From contig NZ_AP027732.1 in assembly GCF_030296615.1 (NCBI RefSeq), positions 1,674,001 through 1,738,000 of the forward strand: a stretch of DNA of 64,000 nt, read 5' to 3'. The stretch comes from Frondihabitans sucicola (GTDB lineage: Bacteria > Actinomycetota > Actinomycetes > Actinomycetales > Microbacteriaceae). The notes beneath the pieces were generated by a model, which was given only the letters and a program-made list of their open reading frames with translations, ran no database searches and was not told where the DNA came from. The position numbers and the translations under genes are program-made. Positions within the stretch are counted from its first letter, which is position 1; the number at the start of each line of letters is the position of its first letter. This document shows, piece by piece, positions 20,123 to 28,032 of the stretch.

Positions 20123-20205
20123 GCGTGTGCCCTGGATCGCGATCTGCGGCGGCGGGTTCCGTGAAGCCGTACCCGGCTCGCAGGGACCTCGATTACGCTC
20201 GGGGG

Positions 20206-21288
20206 ATGACGGTCTCGCTCGGCATTCCCCTGATCAAGGGCCGGCCCGATCCTGCTCTCCCGCCGCGGCCCGCCGGTGCGCCGGGTCTCATCGACCGCTT
20301 CGACCGGGAAGCGACCGACCTCCGTGTCTCGCTGACCGACAAGTGCAATCTGCGGTGCACCTACTGCATGCCCGCCGAGGGGCTCCCGTCGCTGCCGCGC
20401 GACCAGGCTCTGACCGCCGACGAGATCGTGCGGCTCGTCGGCATCGCCGTGCGCGACCTCGGTGTGCGCCAGGTGCGCTTCACCGGCGGAGAGCCCCTGC
20501 TGCGGCGCGACCTCGTCGAGATCGTCGAACGCTGCGCCGCTCTCGAGCCGCGCCCCGAGCTCTCGCTGACGACCAACGCGATCGGGCTCGCCGAGCGGGC
20601 GACGGCGCTGGCCGCCGCGGGGCTCGATCGTGTCAACGTGTCGCTCGACTCCCTGCACGCGCAGACGTTCCTCGACATCACGCGCCGCCCGTTCCTCGAC
20701 CGCGTGCTCGCCGGGGTCGATGCAGCCGCCGCGGCCGGGCTCGGCCCCATCAAGATCAACGCGGTGCTGCTGCCCGGCGTCAACGATCACGAAGCGCCCA
20801 GCCTGCTCGCGTGGGCTCTCGAAAAGGGCCACGAGCTGCGATTCATCGAGCAGATGCCGCTCGACATCGGTCACACCTGGAGTCGGGAGACCATGGTGAC
20901 GGCCGCCCGCGTGCGCGAGCTCCTGGCCGATCGCTTCGATCTCGCTCTCGCCGACGAGCCGCGGGACGGCGCACCCGCCGAGCGCTTCGTCGCGAGGGGG
21001 CGCCGCGACGAGGCCGGTCTCGAGGGCACCGTCGGAATCATCGCCTCCGTCACCGAGCCGTTCTGCGCCGACTGCCGTCGCACTCGTCTCACCGCCGAGG
21101 GCAGTGTGCGCAGCTGCCTCTTCTCGCACACCGAGACCGACCTCCGCGACGCTCTCCGGGGCGGCTCCTCCGACCTCCAGGTCGCCGACCTGTGGCGCGA
21201 TGCGATGTGGGCGAAGCCGAAGGGGCACGGCATGAACGACGCCTCCTTCGTTCAGCCGAGCCGCTCGATGAGCGCGATCGGAGGCTGA
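20206..21288 (+). CDS. moaA: GTP 3',8-cyclase MoaA
   Basis: Radical-SAM enzyme for the first step of molybdenum cofactor synthesis, turning GTP into 3',8-cyclo-GTP. 360 residues. The AdoMet 4Fe-4S cluster motif CNLRCTYC has cysteines at 47, 51 and 54; the C-terminal second cluster is FCADCRRTRL ... CLFS; the protein ends in the functionally required Gly-Gly (AIGG). RFTGGEPLLR and NVSLDSL are also present. ATG at 20206 follows GGGGG. moaD begins 2 nt after its stop. Confidence 0.96.
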   Translation: MTVSLGIPLIKGRPDPALPPRPAGAPGLIDRFDREATDLRVSLTDKCNLRCTYCMPAEGLPSLPRDQALTADEIVRLVGIAVRDLGVRQVRFTGGEPLLRRDLVEIVERCAALEPRPELSLTTNAIGLAERATALAAAGLDRVNVSLDSLHAQTFLDITRRPFLDRVLAGVDAAAAAGLGPIKINAVLLPGVNDHEAPSLLAWALEKGHELRFIEQMPLDIGHTWSRETMVTAARVRELLADRFDLALADEPRDGAPAERFVARGRRDEAGLEGTVGIIASVTEPFCADCRRTRLTAEGSVRSCLFSHTETDLRDALRGGSSDLQVADLWRDAMWAKPKGHGMNDASFVQPSRSMSAIGG

Positions 21289-21290
21289 CC

Positions 21291-21560
21291 GTGGCTGTCG
21301 TCACCGTCACCCTCCGCTTCTTCGCCGCGTCCAGGGCCGCGACCGGTCTCGACGAACTCGAGTGCGTCGCCGAACACGAACCCACCCTCGGCGAGCTGAT
21401 CGCCGGGCTCGCTCCCGCGCGCGGCACCGACCCCGACGAGCTGATGGGTGTCCTCGACCGGTGCTCGTTCCTCGTCGACGGGATCTCGACGCGCGACCGC
21501 TCCCAGGTCGTTTCGCACGGCGCCGTCGTCGACGTCATGCCGCCTTTCGCCGGCGGCTGA
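21291..21560 (+). CDS. moaD: Molybdopterin synthase sulfur-carrier subunit MoaD
   Basis: 89-residue ubiquitin-like protein whose C-terminal Gly-Gly (PPFAGG) is adenylated by MoeB, thiocarboxylated, and used by MoaE to put the dithiolene sulfurs into molybdopterin. Starts with VTLRFFAASRAATG, typical of MoaD; GTG start 2 nt after moaA. MoaE, its partner, is encoded in the second cofactor locus at 40.3 kb. Confidence 0.93.
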   Translation: MAVVTVTLRFFAASRAATGLDELECVAEHEPTLGELIAGLAPARGTDPDELMGVLDRCSFLVDGISTRDRSQVVSHGAVVDVMPPFAGG

Positions 21561-21797
21561 CCCCGGGCAAGGATCCCCCGGGCGCGCCGACCTCGGGGCG
21601 AACGGCGAACACCCGGGGACCGCCGCGCGGGTTGCTCGCTGCGGTCCGCCGGGTGACTGCTGATCCGGTGGTGCTGTTGATCGTGTTGCTGTCCGGCCTG
21701 TGGTCTCTCGCCGGACGGAGAGGGTCGCGCCGGAATCCGGCGTCGACAAGTCATTCGGTGCCGATCGCGGAACGGATTGGCAAAAAGTTCTTCTCTT

Positions 21798-22811
21798 TCA
21801 GAGGGCCCGGCGGCGCACCGGCGGGGCCGTGCTCGCGGCGGGCCGGAGCTCCGGGGTGACGAGCTCACCCTCGACGTCGGCGCCGGGGTCGTGGAGTTCG
21901 GCGACGAAGCGTTCCACGACGAGCTCGGCGATCCGATCGACCGGGACGCGCATGCTGGTGAGCGACGGGACGAGCGATCGGCCGATGACGCTCGAGTCGA
22001 AGCCCGACACCGAGATGTCCCCTCCGACCGTGAGGCCGAGCTTCTCCGCCGCGCGATAGACGGACAGGGCCAGGGAGTCGGACGAACAGACGATCGCCGT
22101 CGGACGGTCCGGTTCGCGCAGGAACGCGAGGGCGGCCGCGTCCATGCTCTCCTGGTCGTTGTGCACGGTGACGACCCGGGGGATCAGCCCGTGCTCGGCG
22201 ATGGCCGACAGGTAGCCCTCCCGTCTCTCGTCGTCCCAGTACGCGATCCGGTGACCGAGGAAGGCGACGTGCCGGTGGCCGAGCCCGATGATGTGCTCGG
22301 TCGCCTCGTGGGTTCCGACGACGTTGTCGACGTCGACCCACGCCTGTCTCAAGCCCATCGGAACGCGCCCGAAGGACGCGAACGGCGTGTGCGTGTCTTC
22401 GACGATCTCGAGCCGCTCGTCGGAGCCGAACATGTCGCTGAAGACGAAGCCGTCGACCCGACCCGAGCGGACGAGGTCGCGCATTCCTCGCGCACCGTTG
22501 GACGTGATGAGGACGTGGTACCCGTGGTTGCCCGCCTGGGTGACGAGCGCCCGGATGAAGTCGCCGACGATGACGTTGTCGGGGGTGAGGGCGGTCTCGC
22601 TGAGCGGGTAGGCCAGTTGACCCGAGCGGCGCGAGCGCATGCTGCTCGCGCCCGGATGAGGCGTGTAGTCGAGGCGCTCGATGATGTCGCGGATCCGCTC
22701 GCCGGTCTCCTGACCGACGCGGCCCTTTCCGCGGATGTAGTTCGACACGGTCTGACGCGAGACTCCGGCCTCGCCGGCGACGTCATCGATGGTGACGCGG
22801 CGGTTGTTCAT
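21798..22811 (-). CDS. LacI-family transcriptional regulator of the adjacent sugar importer
   Basis: 337 residues. N-terminal LacI helix-turn-helix (VTIDDVAGEAGVSRQTVSNYI) and hinge, then a periplasmic-binding-like sensor domain (GFDSSVIGRSLVPSLTSMRVPV). Start at 22811 has an AGAGGTG upstream. Divergent from the ABC importer genes, and a dyad operator with central CG lies between the two starts at 22885-22900, so it most likely represses the importer and perhaps itself until the sugar binds. Effector unknown. Confidence 0.9.
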   Translation of the reverse strand: MNNRRVTIDDVAGEAGVSRQTVSNYIRGKGRVGQETGERIRDIIERLDYTPHPGASSMRSRRSGQLAYPLSETALTPDNVIVGDFIRALVTQAGNHGYHVLITSNGARGMRDLVRSGRVDGFVFSDMFGSDERLEIVEDTHTPFASFGRVPMGLRQAWVDVDNVVGTHEATEHIIGLGHRHVAFLGHRIAYWDDERREGYLSAIAEHGLIPRVVTVHNDQESMDAAALAFLREPDRPTAIVCSSDSLALSVYRAAEKLGLTVGGDISVSGFDSSVIGRSLVPSLTSMRVPVDRIAELVVERFVAELHDPGADVEGELVTPELRPAASTAPPVRRRAL

Positions 22812-22842
22812 CGACTTTCACCTCTCGTATCGACGGCGGGTG

Positions 22843-22900
22843 TTGACACGGACTTGAGTGCTCTGCAACCATATCGGCACACGCGGTCGAACGTTCAACC
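22843..22900 (+). promoter_or_regulatory. Promoter and LacI-type operator of the sugar ABC operon
   Basis: A consensus -35 TTGACA lies at 22843-22848, with a weak -10 candidate (AACCAT/CCATAT) about 17-20 nt on. Just downstream, GGTCGAACGTTCAACC at 22885-22900 is a 16-bp dyad with one mismatched pair and a central CG, the usual shape of LacI-family sites. Its place after the promoter fits repression by road-block. Confidence 0.65.
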
Positions 22901-22947
22901 ATGAGCCGCATCCGTCGCACAAAGGAGTTGCAAATGGGAACCATCGA

Positions 22948-23892
22948 ATGACCCAGATCGCCGCCGGCAGGCCAGCAATCCAACCCGCAGCCGAGGAGCC
23001 GAGAAGCACCCACAGCAGCGTTCGAAGACGCTCCCTCACCGCCTACGGCCTTCTGGCGCCGAGCCTGTTCGGCGTCATCGTGTTCCTCGGGATCCCGGTG
23101 ATCCTCGTCGTCGTCTTCTCGTTCCTCAAGTGGAATCTGCTGACGGCGCCCACGTTCGTGGGACTGACCAACTACCTCGACGTGTTCCAGCACGAGGGTG
23201 CGGGGCACGCACTCCTCGTCACCTTCTACTACTTCCTGCTCAACATCCCGGTCCAGACGGCCCTCGCCCTCGGCATGGCGCTCCTCATGAACCGAAGGGG
23301 CCGGTTCACCGCCCTCATTCGCGTCCTCTGCGTCCTGCCGTACCTGGCGACACCGGTCGCCATGGGTGTCGTGTGGCAGTGGATCTTCGCCCCGCAGACC
23401 GGCGTCGTGAACACGCTTCTGCACTTCGTCGGGGTCTCCGGGCCCGACTGGCTGAACTCGCCCGGATGGTCGATGCCCGTGGTCGCGTTCGCGAACATCT
23501 GGCAGTTCGTCGGCTACAACATGCTCTTCTTCCTGGCCGGGCTGCAGGCGATCCCGCCGATGCTCTACGAAGCCTCCGCCATCGACGGTGCCAGCACCGT
23601 GCAGCGGTTCTTCCGCGTCACGCTGCCGCTGCTCCGCCCGACGATGCTGTTCGTGCTCGTCACCGGGGCGATCGGATCGTTCCAGGTCTTCGACTCCGTC
23701 TACGTCATGACGAACGGTGGTCCGGGCACGAGCACGACGGTCATGAACATGTTGATCTACCAGAACGGCTTCATCGGATTCCGGATAGGCGCGGCATCCG
23801 CACTGTCGGTGATCCTGTTCGCGGTGATCCTGGTGGTCACTCTCATCCAGTTCCGGTACTTCAACCGGCGCACCGTCTACGAGCTGGTCTGA
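22948..23892 (+). CDS. Sugar ABC transporter permease (MalF-like)
   Basis: Inner-membrane permease, 314 residues from the ATG at 22948, with six predicted helices and the MalF-type EAA loop YEASAIDGASTVQRFFRVTLP for the ATPase contact. The strong binding site AAAGGAG at 22921-22928 is not placed for this ATG but for one at 22934, which opens MGTIE and stops on a TGA overlapping ATG 22948. Either a five-codon leader couples translation, or one A is missing and the real protein starts at 22934 (MGTIEMTQ...). No ATPase gene is in the operon; a shared MsiK-type ATPase is likely. Confidence 0.9.
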   Translation: MTQIAAGRPAIQPAAEEPRSTHSSVRRRSLTAYGLLAPSLFGVIVFLGIPVILVVVFSFLKWNLLTAPTFVGLTNYLDVFQHEGAGHALLVTFYYFLLNIPVQTALALGMALLMNRRGRFTALIRVLCVLPYLATPVAMGVVWQWIFAPQTGVVNTLLHFVGVSGPDWLNSPGWSMPVVAFANIWQFVGYNMLFFLAGLQAIPPMLYEASAIDGASTVQRFFRVTLPLLRPTMLFVLVTGAIGSFQVFDSVYVMTNGGPGTSTTVMNMLIYQNGFIGFRIGAASALSVILFAVILVVTLIQFRYFNRRTVYELV

Positions 23893-23901
23893 GGCGCGAT
23901 C

Positions 23902-24789
23902 ATGACGACACTGACGAAAGCACCCGCCGCCCGCCTCGCGAGGACGACCACGGCGACGCCGCCGGTCACCCGCGGAGTCCGCACCTTCCTCTACGTGATC
24001 GTGCTGCTCGCGATCGCTGCGATCTTCATCACGCCGTACCTGTTCTCCGTCATGGCGGCCTTCAAGCCGCTGTCCGAGATCCAGGCGGACCGTGCGTGGG
24101 ATCTCCCCAGCCACCCCACATTCGACAACTTCGTGACGATCTTCACGCAGTACAAGTTCGGGACGTTCCTGCTCAACACCGCCGGAGTGACGATCATCAT
24201 CACCATAGGTCAGGTCGTCTTCTCGCTGCTCGGGGCCTACGCGTTCGCTCGCATCCAGTTCCCCGGCCGCGAGGCGATCTTCTGGGGCTACCTCAGCATG
24301 CTGATGGTCCCGAACGTCGTCACGATGATCCCGCTCTACGTCATGATGTCGAAGGTCGGTCTCACCGACACCTACTGGGCGCTGTTCCTGCCGTACGTGT
24401 TCGGAACGCCGTACACGATCTTCCTCATGCGGCAGTACATTCAGTCGATCCCGTCCGAGGTGATCGAGGCGGCCCGGCTCGACGGCTGCTCGGAGCTCGG
24501 AGTGCTCCGCCGCGTGGTCGTCCCGATGTCGCGGCCGATCATCATGACCGCCACGATCATCGCGGTGATCTTCTCCTGGAACAACTTCCTCTGGCCGCTC
24601 ATCTCGACCAGTTCGAACGACCTCCAGGTCCTGAGCGTCGGGGTGGCGAACTTCAACTCGAACTTCACGTCGCAGTGGAACCTGGTCCTCGCAGGATCCC
24701 TCGTGGCGCTGATTCCGATGGTGATCCTGTTCGTCCTCTTCCAGAAGCACATCGTCAACTCGGTCAACCTGTCGGGAGCGAACCGATGA
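23902..24789 (+). CDS. Sugar ABC transporter permease (MalG-like)
   Basis: Second permease, 295 residues, six helices, with the EAA loop VIEAARLDGCSELGVLRRVVVP near residue 190 (shown here as the MalG-type signature). Pairs with the upstream MalF-like protein to form the channel. Starts 9 nt after the first permease; its TGA overlaps the start of the binding-protein gene (ATGA). Confidence 0.92.
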   Translation: MTTLTKAPAARLARTTTATPPVTRGVRTFLYVIVLLAIAAIFITPYLFSVMAAFKPLSEIQADRAWDLPSHPTFDNFVTIFTQYKFGTFLLNTAGVTIIITIGQVVFSLLGAYAFARIQFPGREAIFWGYLSMLMVPNVVTMIPLYVMMSKVGLTDTYWALFLPYVFGTPYTIFLMRQYIQSIPSEVIEAARLDGCSELGVLRRVVVPMSRPIIMTATIIAVIFSWNNFLWPLISTSSNDLQVLSVGVANFNSNFTSQWNLVLAGSLVALIPMVILFVLFQKHIVNSVNLSGANR

Positions 24790-26168
24790 GCCCGCAGAAG
24801 TCGACCGGCGTCAGCCGGCGGCAGTTCCTCGGGCTGACCGGTGCCGCCGCAGGAACCCTGGCGCTCGCGGGATGCTCCGCGTCGTCCTGGGGATTCCGCG
24901 GAGCCGGTTCGAAGACAGCCGAGATCACCTACGCGCTGTGGGATGCCAACCAGCAGGTCGGCTACCAGAAGTCGATCGACGAGTTCCAGAGGGCCAACCC
25001 CGACGTCCACGTCACCATCGAGCAGATCCCCTACGGCAACTATCAGCAGAAGATCACGGCGCAGTACATCTCGGGCGATGCGCCCGACGTGTTCTGGGTC
25101 AACACCCCGTGGCTCGGCGACTGGGCGAAGGGCGGGCTGCTCACGGACATCGCCCCGAGGGCGAAGAAGGCGAACATCGACTTCGGGCAGTACATCCCGA
25201 CCCTCGTCGACCTCCACCGCGACGGGTCGAAGCTGTGGGGCCTCCCGAAAGACTGGGACACGATCGCGATCTACTACAACAAGCAGCACCTGGCGAAAGC
25301 CGGCTTCCGGACCCCGCCCACCGACCTGGCGTGGAATCCCGAGGACGGCGGATCGTGGCTGCACTTCTTGAAGCAGGTCACGCTCGATCACAAGGGCAGG
25401 AACGCTCTCGATCCGGCCTTCGATCCCGGCAACGTCGACGTGTACGCAACCGCCATGACCAACGAGTTCCAGGCGATCTTCGGCAGCTACCTGGCGATGA
25501 ACGGTGGCGCCATGCTGCCCCACGCCTACGCGACCAAGTCGGTCTTCGACAGCAAGGCCAACCGCAAGACGATGACGTTCTTGACGGAGATGCTCCACGC
25601 GGCGCACGTGCTCGTGCCGAACGGTGAGACCGGACCGAACGGTAACAGCAACAACTCGCAGACGATCTTCGCCTCGGGCCGCATGGCCATGTGGCAGGCC
25701 GGTGACTGGAACACCGGCTCCCTCGCGGGGCTGTCGGACTTCCATGTCGGGGTCATTCCGCTACCGATCGGCCCGAAGGGTCGGATCAGCGTGATCAACG
25801 GCCTCACCGACGGGATCGCCAGCAACACCCGGAACCCCGAAGCCGCCTGGCGGCTCGTCCAATGGCTCGGCAGCGAGAAGTCGCAGCGGATCATGGGATC
25901 CGGCGGCTACATCTGGCCCGCAATCGAGAAGCTCGATCCGCTCTTCCAGTCGTACTGGAAGAAGAAGGGCGTCGACGTCACCCCGTTCCTCACCGAGGCG
26001 CAGGGAAAGGTCGTCAACTTCCCGGTCGGCACGGGGATGAACGAAGCGCTGAGTAACGTCGAGACGGCCCTCGGCCCGACGTTCCTCGGGCAGAAATCCG
26101 CCACGTCGGGCCTTGCCAGCGCAACCGAGATCCTCGATTACCGGATCTCGTACGCGACCACGACCTGA
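24786..26168 (+). CDS. Sugar ABC transporter solute-binding lipoprotein (Tat-exported)
   Basis: 460 residues. Signal region has the twin-arginine motif SRRQFLGLTG and a lipobox LALAGC, so it is exported folded by Tat and lipid-anchored outside the membrane. The mature part is a type 1 extracellular sugar-binding domain (ITYALWDANQQVGYQ, DVFWVNTPWLGDW, YYNKQHLAKAGF, MWQAGDWNTG). Order permease-permease-binding protein-dehydrogenase and the LacI gene point to uptake of an oligosaccharide or cyclitol derivative that is then oxidised; substrate unknown. Confidence 0.92.
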   Translation: MSPQKSTGVSRRQFLGLTGAAAGTLALAGCSASSWGFRGAGSKTAEITYALWDANQQVGYQKSIDEFQRANPDVHVTIEQIPYGNYQQKITAQYISGDAPDVFWVNTPWLGDWAKGGLLTDIAPRAKKANIDFGQYIPTLVDLHRDGSKLWGLPKDWDTIAIYYNKQHLAKAGFRTPPTDLAWNPEDGGSWLHFLKQVTLDHKGRNALDPAFDPGNVDVYATAMTNEFQAIFGSYLAMNGGAMLPHAYATKSVFDSKANRKTMTFLTEMLHAAHVLVPNGETGPNGNSNNSQTIFASGRMAMWQAGDWNTGSLAGLSDFHVGVIPLPIGPKGRISVINGLTDGIASNTRNPEAAWRLVQWLGSEKSQRIMGSGGYIWPAIEKLDPLFQSYWKKKGVDVTPFLTEAQGKVVNFPVGTGMNEALSNVETALGPTFLGQKSATSGLASATEILDYRISYATTT

Positions 26169-26196
26169 ACCACCACCCCCTGAAGAAAGGCCACAC

Positions 26197-27435
26197 ATGG
26201 TATCCATCGGCATGATCGGCGCCGGGCAGTTCGCCGGTTCGTTCGCGAAACTGTTCGACATCCACCCGGACGTCGAACGAGTCCTGGTCACCGACCTCCT
26301 GCCCGAACGCGCGCACGAGCTGGTCGAGCGCGAGAGTCTCGCCGGCTTCGTCGCCGACTTCGACGCCATGCTCGAGTCGGACGTCGACGCCGTCGCGATC
26401 TTCACGCAGCGCTGGACGCACGGCCCGCTCGTCGTCCGCGCGCTCCGCGCCGGCAAGCACGTCTACTCGGCCGTCCCGATGGCGATCACGGAAGACGAGA
26501 TCGCCGCGATCATCGAAGCGGTGAAGGAGACCGGGCTCACCTACATGATGGGAGAGACGAGCTACTACAACCCCGCGACGATCTACGCCCGCAACAAGGT
26601 CGCCGAGGGCGCCTTCGGCCGCATCATCTACGCCGAGGGCGACTACGTCCACGACATGGATCTCGGCTTCTACGCGGCGTACCAGTACAGCGGCGGCGAG
26701 AACTGGAAGGCGACGGCGAGCTACCCGCCGATGCTGTATCCGACGCACGCCATCGGCGGAGTCCTCGGGGCCATCCCCGGCCACGCCGTGAGCGTCAGCT
26801 GCATCGGCATCGTGGACGACCGCGGAGACGGCGTCTTCGACAAGGAGGTCAGCCAGTTCGGCAACGACTTCTCGAACGCCAGCGCGCTGTTCGAGCTGAA
26901 CGACGGCAGCGTCATGCGCACCAACGAGATGCGCCGCGTCGGCTACCCGTCGCAGATCCGCGAGTCGCGCTTCCGCTACTTCGGCACCGAGGCCAGCTTC
27001 GAGCAACTCGCCACGGTCAGCGTCTGGCAAGACAAGAAAGAGGTCGTCGACGTCAGCGAGCAGATCACGACCAAGCCGACGCTGGCACACGACGACCCCG
27101 CACTCGCGAACGTCGACCCGGCGCTCCGCGACGCGTTCGTGTCGGGCTACGCCGAGGTGCACGACATCTCGCGCCTGCCGGAGGAGTACCGCGGGGTGCC
27201 GAGCGGCCACGAGGGGAGCCACCACTTCCTGGTCGACGACTTCGTCCGTGCCGTGGTCGACGGCACGCTGCCGCCCGTGAACGCCTGGGTGGCCGCGCGC
27301 TACACGCTGCCGGGCATCATCGCCCACGAGTCGGCGAAACAGCACGGTGCACGCCTGCCGATCCCCGACTTCGGCGACCCGATCGAGCCGTCCCCGGCGG
27401 CCGTCGAGGCCGGAGCGGCACACCGCGAGGGCTGA
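26197..27435 (+). CDS. Gfo/Idh/MocA-family NAD(P)-dependent sugar or cyclitol dehydrogenase
   Basis: 412 residues. N-terminal Rossmann fold with GMIGAGQFAGSFAKLF, then AVAIFTQRWTHGPLVVRALRAGKHV and the catalytic-type segment; in place of the common EKP motif it has SAVPMAIT, so the usual lysine is absent, which is odd for the family. The C-terminal alpha/beta domain has GENWKATASYPP and TFAIGG-like THAIGG. Last gene of the LacI/ABC operon, 28 nt after the binding protein; likely converts the imported sugar. Confidence 0.85.
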   Translation: MVSIGMIGAGQFAGSFAKLFDIHPDVERVLVTDLLPERAHELVERESLAGFVADFDAMLESDVDAVAIFTQRWTHGPLVVRALRAGKHVYSAVPMAITEDEIAAIIEAVKETGLTYMMGETSYYNPATIYARNKVAEGAFGRIIYAEGDYVHDMDLGFYAAYQYSGGENWKATASYPPMLYPTHAIGGVLGAIPGHAVSVSCIGIVDDRGDGVFDKEVSQFGNDFSNASALFELNDGSVMRTNEMRRVGYPSQIRESRFRYFGTEASFEQLATVSVWQDKKEVVDVSEQITTKPTLAHDDPALANVDPALRDAFVSGYAEVHDISRLPEEYRGVPSGHEGSHHFLVDDFVRAVVDGTLPPVNAWVAARYTLPGIIAHESAKQHGARLPIPDFGDPIEPSPAAVEAGAAHREG

Positions 27436-27451
27436 CGCCGAGAGATGACCA

Positions 27452-27487
27452 CCGGAGGCATGGCGCGGCTCGCGACCGTGCCTCCGG
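27452..27487. terminator. Hairpin between the dehydrogenase and the TOBE regulator
   Basis: CCGGAGGCA (27452-27460) and TGCCTCCGG (27479-27487) form a 9-bp stem with an 18-nt loop between convergent genes; no T-tract. Confidence 0.5.
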
Positions 27488-27519
27488 CCGTCCTCAGGCT
27501 GCGCGCCTCGTCCGCTCGC

Positions 27520-27921
27520 CTACTTCGTCGTCGGCGTCTCGATGATGACCATCGTCGCCTTGACCACCGCGACCGCCTCCGAGCCGAGTTCGAGACCGAG
27601 GTCGTGCACCGCCTCGGTGCTCATGAGCGACACGACGCGGAACGGCCCGCACTGGAGCTCGACCTGTGACATCACGGGATCGGAGGTGATGCCCGTGACG
27701 AGGCCGACGAACCGATTGCGCGCCGAGCTGTTGCCATCGGACGGATCGTCCGGCAGGACGGCGTTCCTCCGGGCCAGCTGAGCCAGCGCGAGGCCGTCGA
27801 CGACGGTGCGGCCCGAGGCGTTCTTCGAGCTCTCGAGGGTTCCGTTCTCGATCCAGCGCCTCACGGTGTCGTCGCTGACTCCGAGGTAGCGGGCGGCTTC
27901 GGTGACCCTGATCTGCGGCAT
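27520..27921 (-). CDS. HTH/TOBE (molybdopterin-binding-like) regulator
   Basis: 133 residues. Residues 1-50 are a MerR/excisionase-type helix-turn-helix (VTEAARYLGVSDDTVRRWIENG); residues about 65-133 are a TOBE/Mop molybdate-binding domain (RNRFVGLVTGITSDPVMSQVEL ... GSEAVAVVKATMVII). This is the common actinobacterial layout for molybdate-sensing or -storing regulators, distinct from classic ModE. It sits between the two cofactor-synthesis loci and near the one molybdoenzyme. No modABC genes are in the window. Its 5' end has been duplicated just upstream. Confidence 0.85.
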   Translation of the reverse strand: MPQIRVTEAARYLGVSDDTVRRWIENGTLESSKNASGRTVVDGLALAQLARRNAVLPDDPSDGNSSARNRFVGLVTGITSDPVMSQVELQCGPFRVVSLMSTEAVHDLGLELGSEAVAVVKATMVIIETPTTK

Positions 27922-28032
27922 GCGGCGAGCCTACTGCCGGGCTTGCACAGCCGTCGGCGAGGGCAGACTCCGAGACGGTGCCCACCCGGCTTCCGTGACC
28001 CTGATCTGCGGCATGCGGCGAGCCTACTGCCG
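27894..28032. repeat. 46-bp direct repeat (two copies 93 bp apart) at the GT87/TOBE gene junction
   Basis: 27894-27939 and 27987-28032 are identical apart from one base. Each copy carries, on the minus strand, a Arg-Gln-stop end (CGGCAGTAG), a 9-nt spacer and the first nine codons of the TOBE gene. The DNA between the copies encodes SLPSPTAVQARQ before that stop, resembling the GT87 C-terminus PLPAPGVRQ. The junction between the two genes has therefore been tandemly duplicated and then diverged. Confidence 0.8.
27931..28014 (-). CDS. 27-residue leader ORF made by the junction duplication
   Basis: ATG at 28014 copies the TOBE gene start (MPQIRVTEA), continues for 18 unrelated residues and stops at TAG 27933-27931, 9 nt before the real TOBE start at 27921. 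It begins 9 nt after the GT87 stop. Same weak upstream signal as the real gene. It may be a non-functional relic or a leader that tunes downstream translation. Confidence 0.35.
   Translation of the reverse strand: MPQIRVTEAGWAPSRSLPSPTAVQARQ

Noticed and set aside
20096..20205. Moco riboswitch before moaA
   Set aside because: No clear stem set or conserved loops could be traced, and part of the gap is the 30-bp repeat.
18522..21560. One 3-kb open frame that would fuse moeB to moaD across moaA
   Set aside because: moaA is intact in another frame over the middle. The frame is open only because the moeB stop is lost to a likely missing G and high GC leaves few stops.
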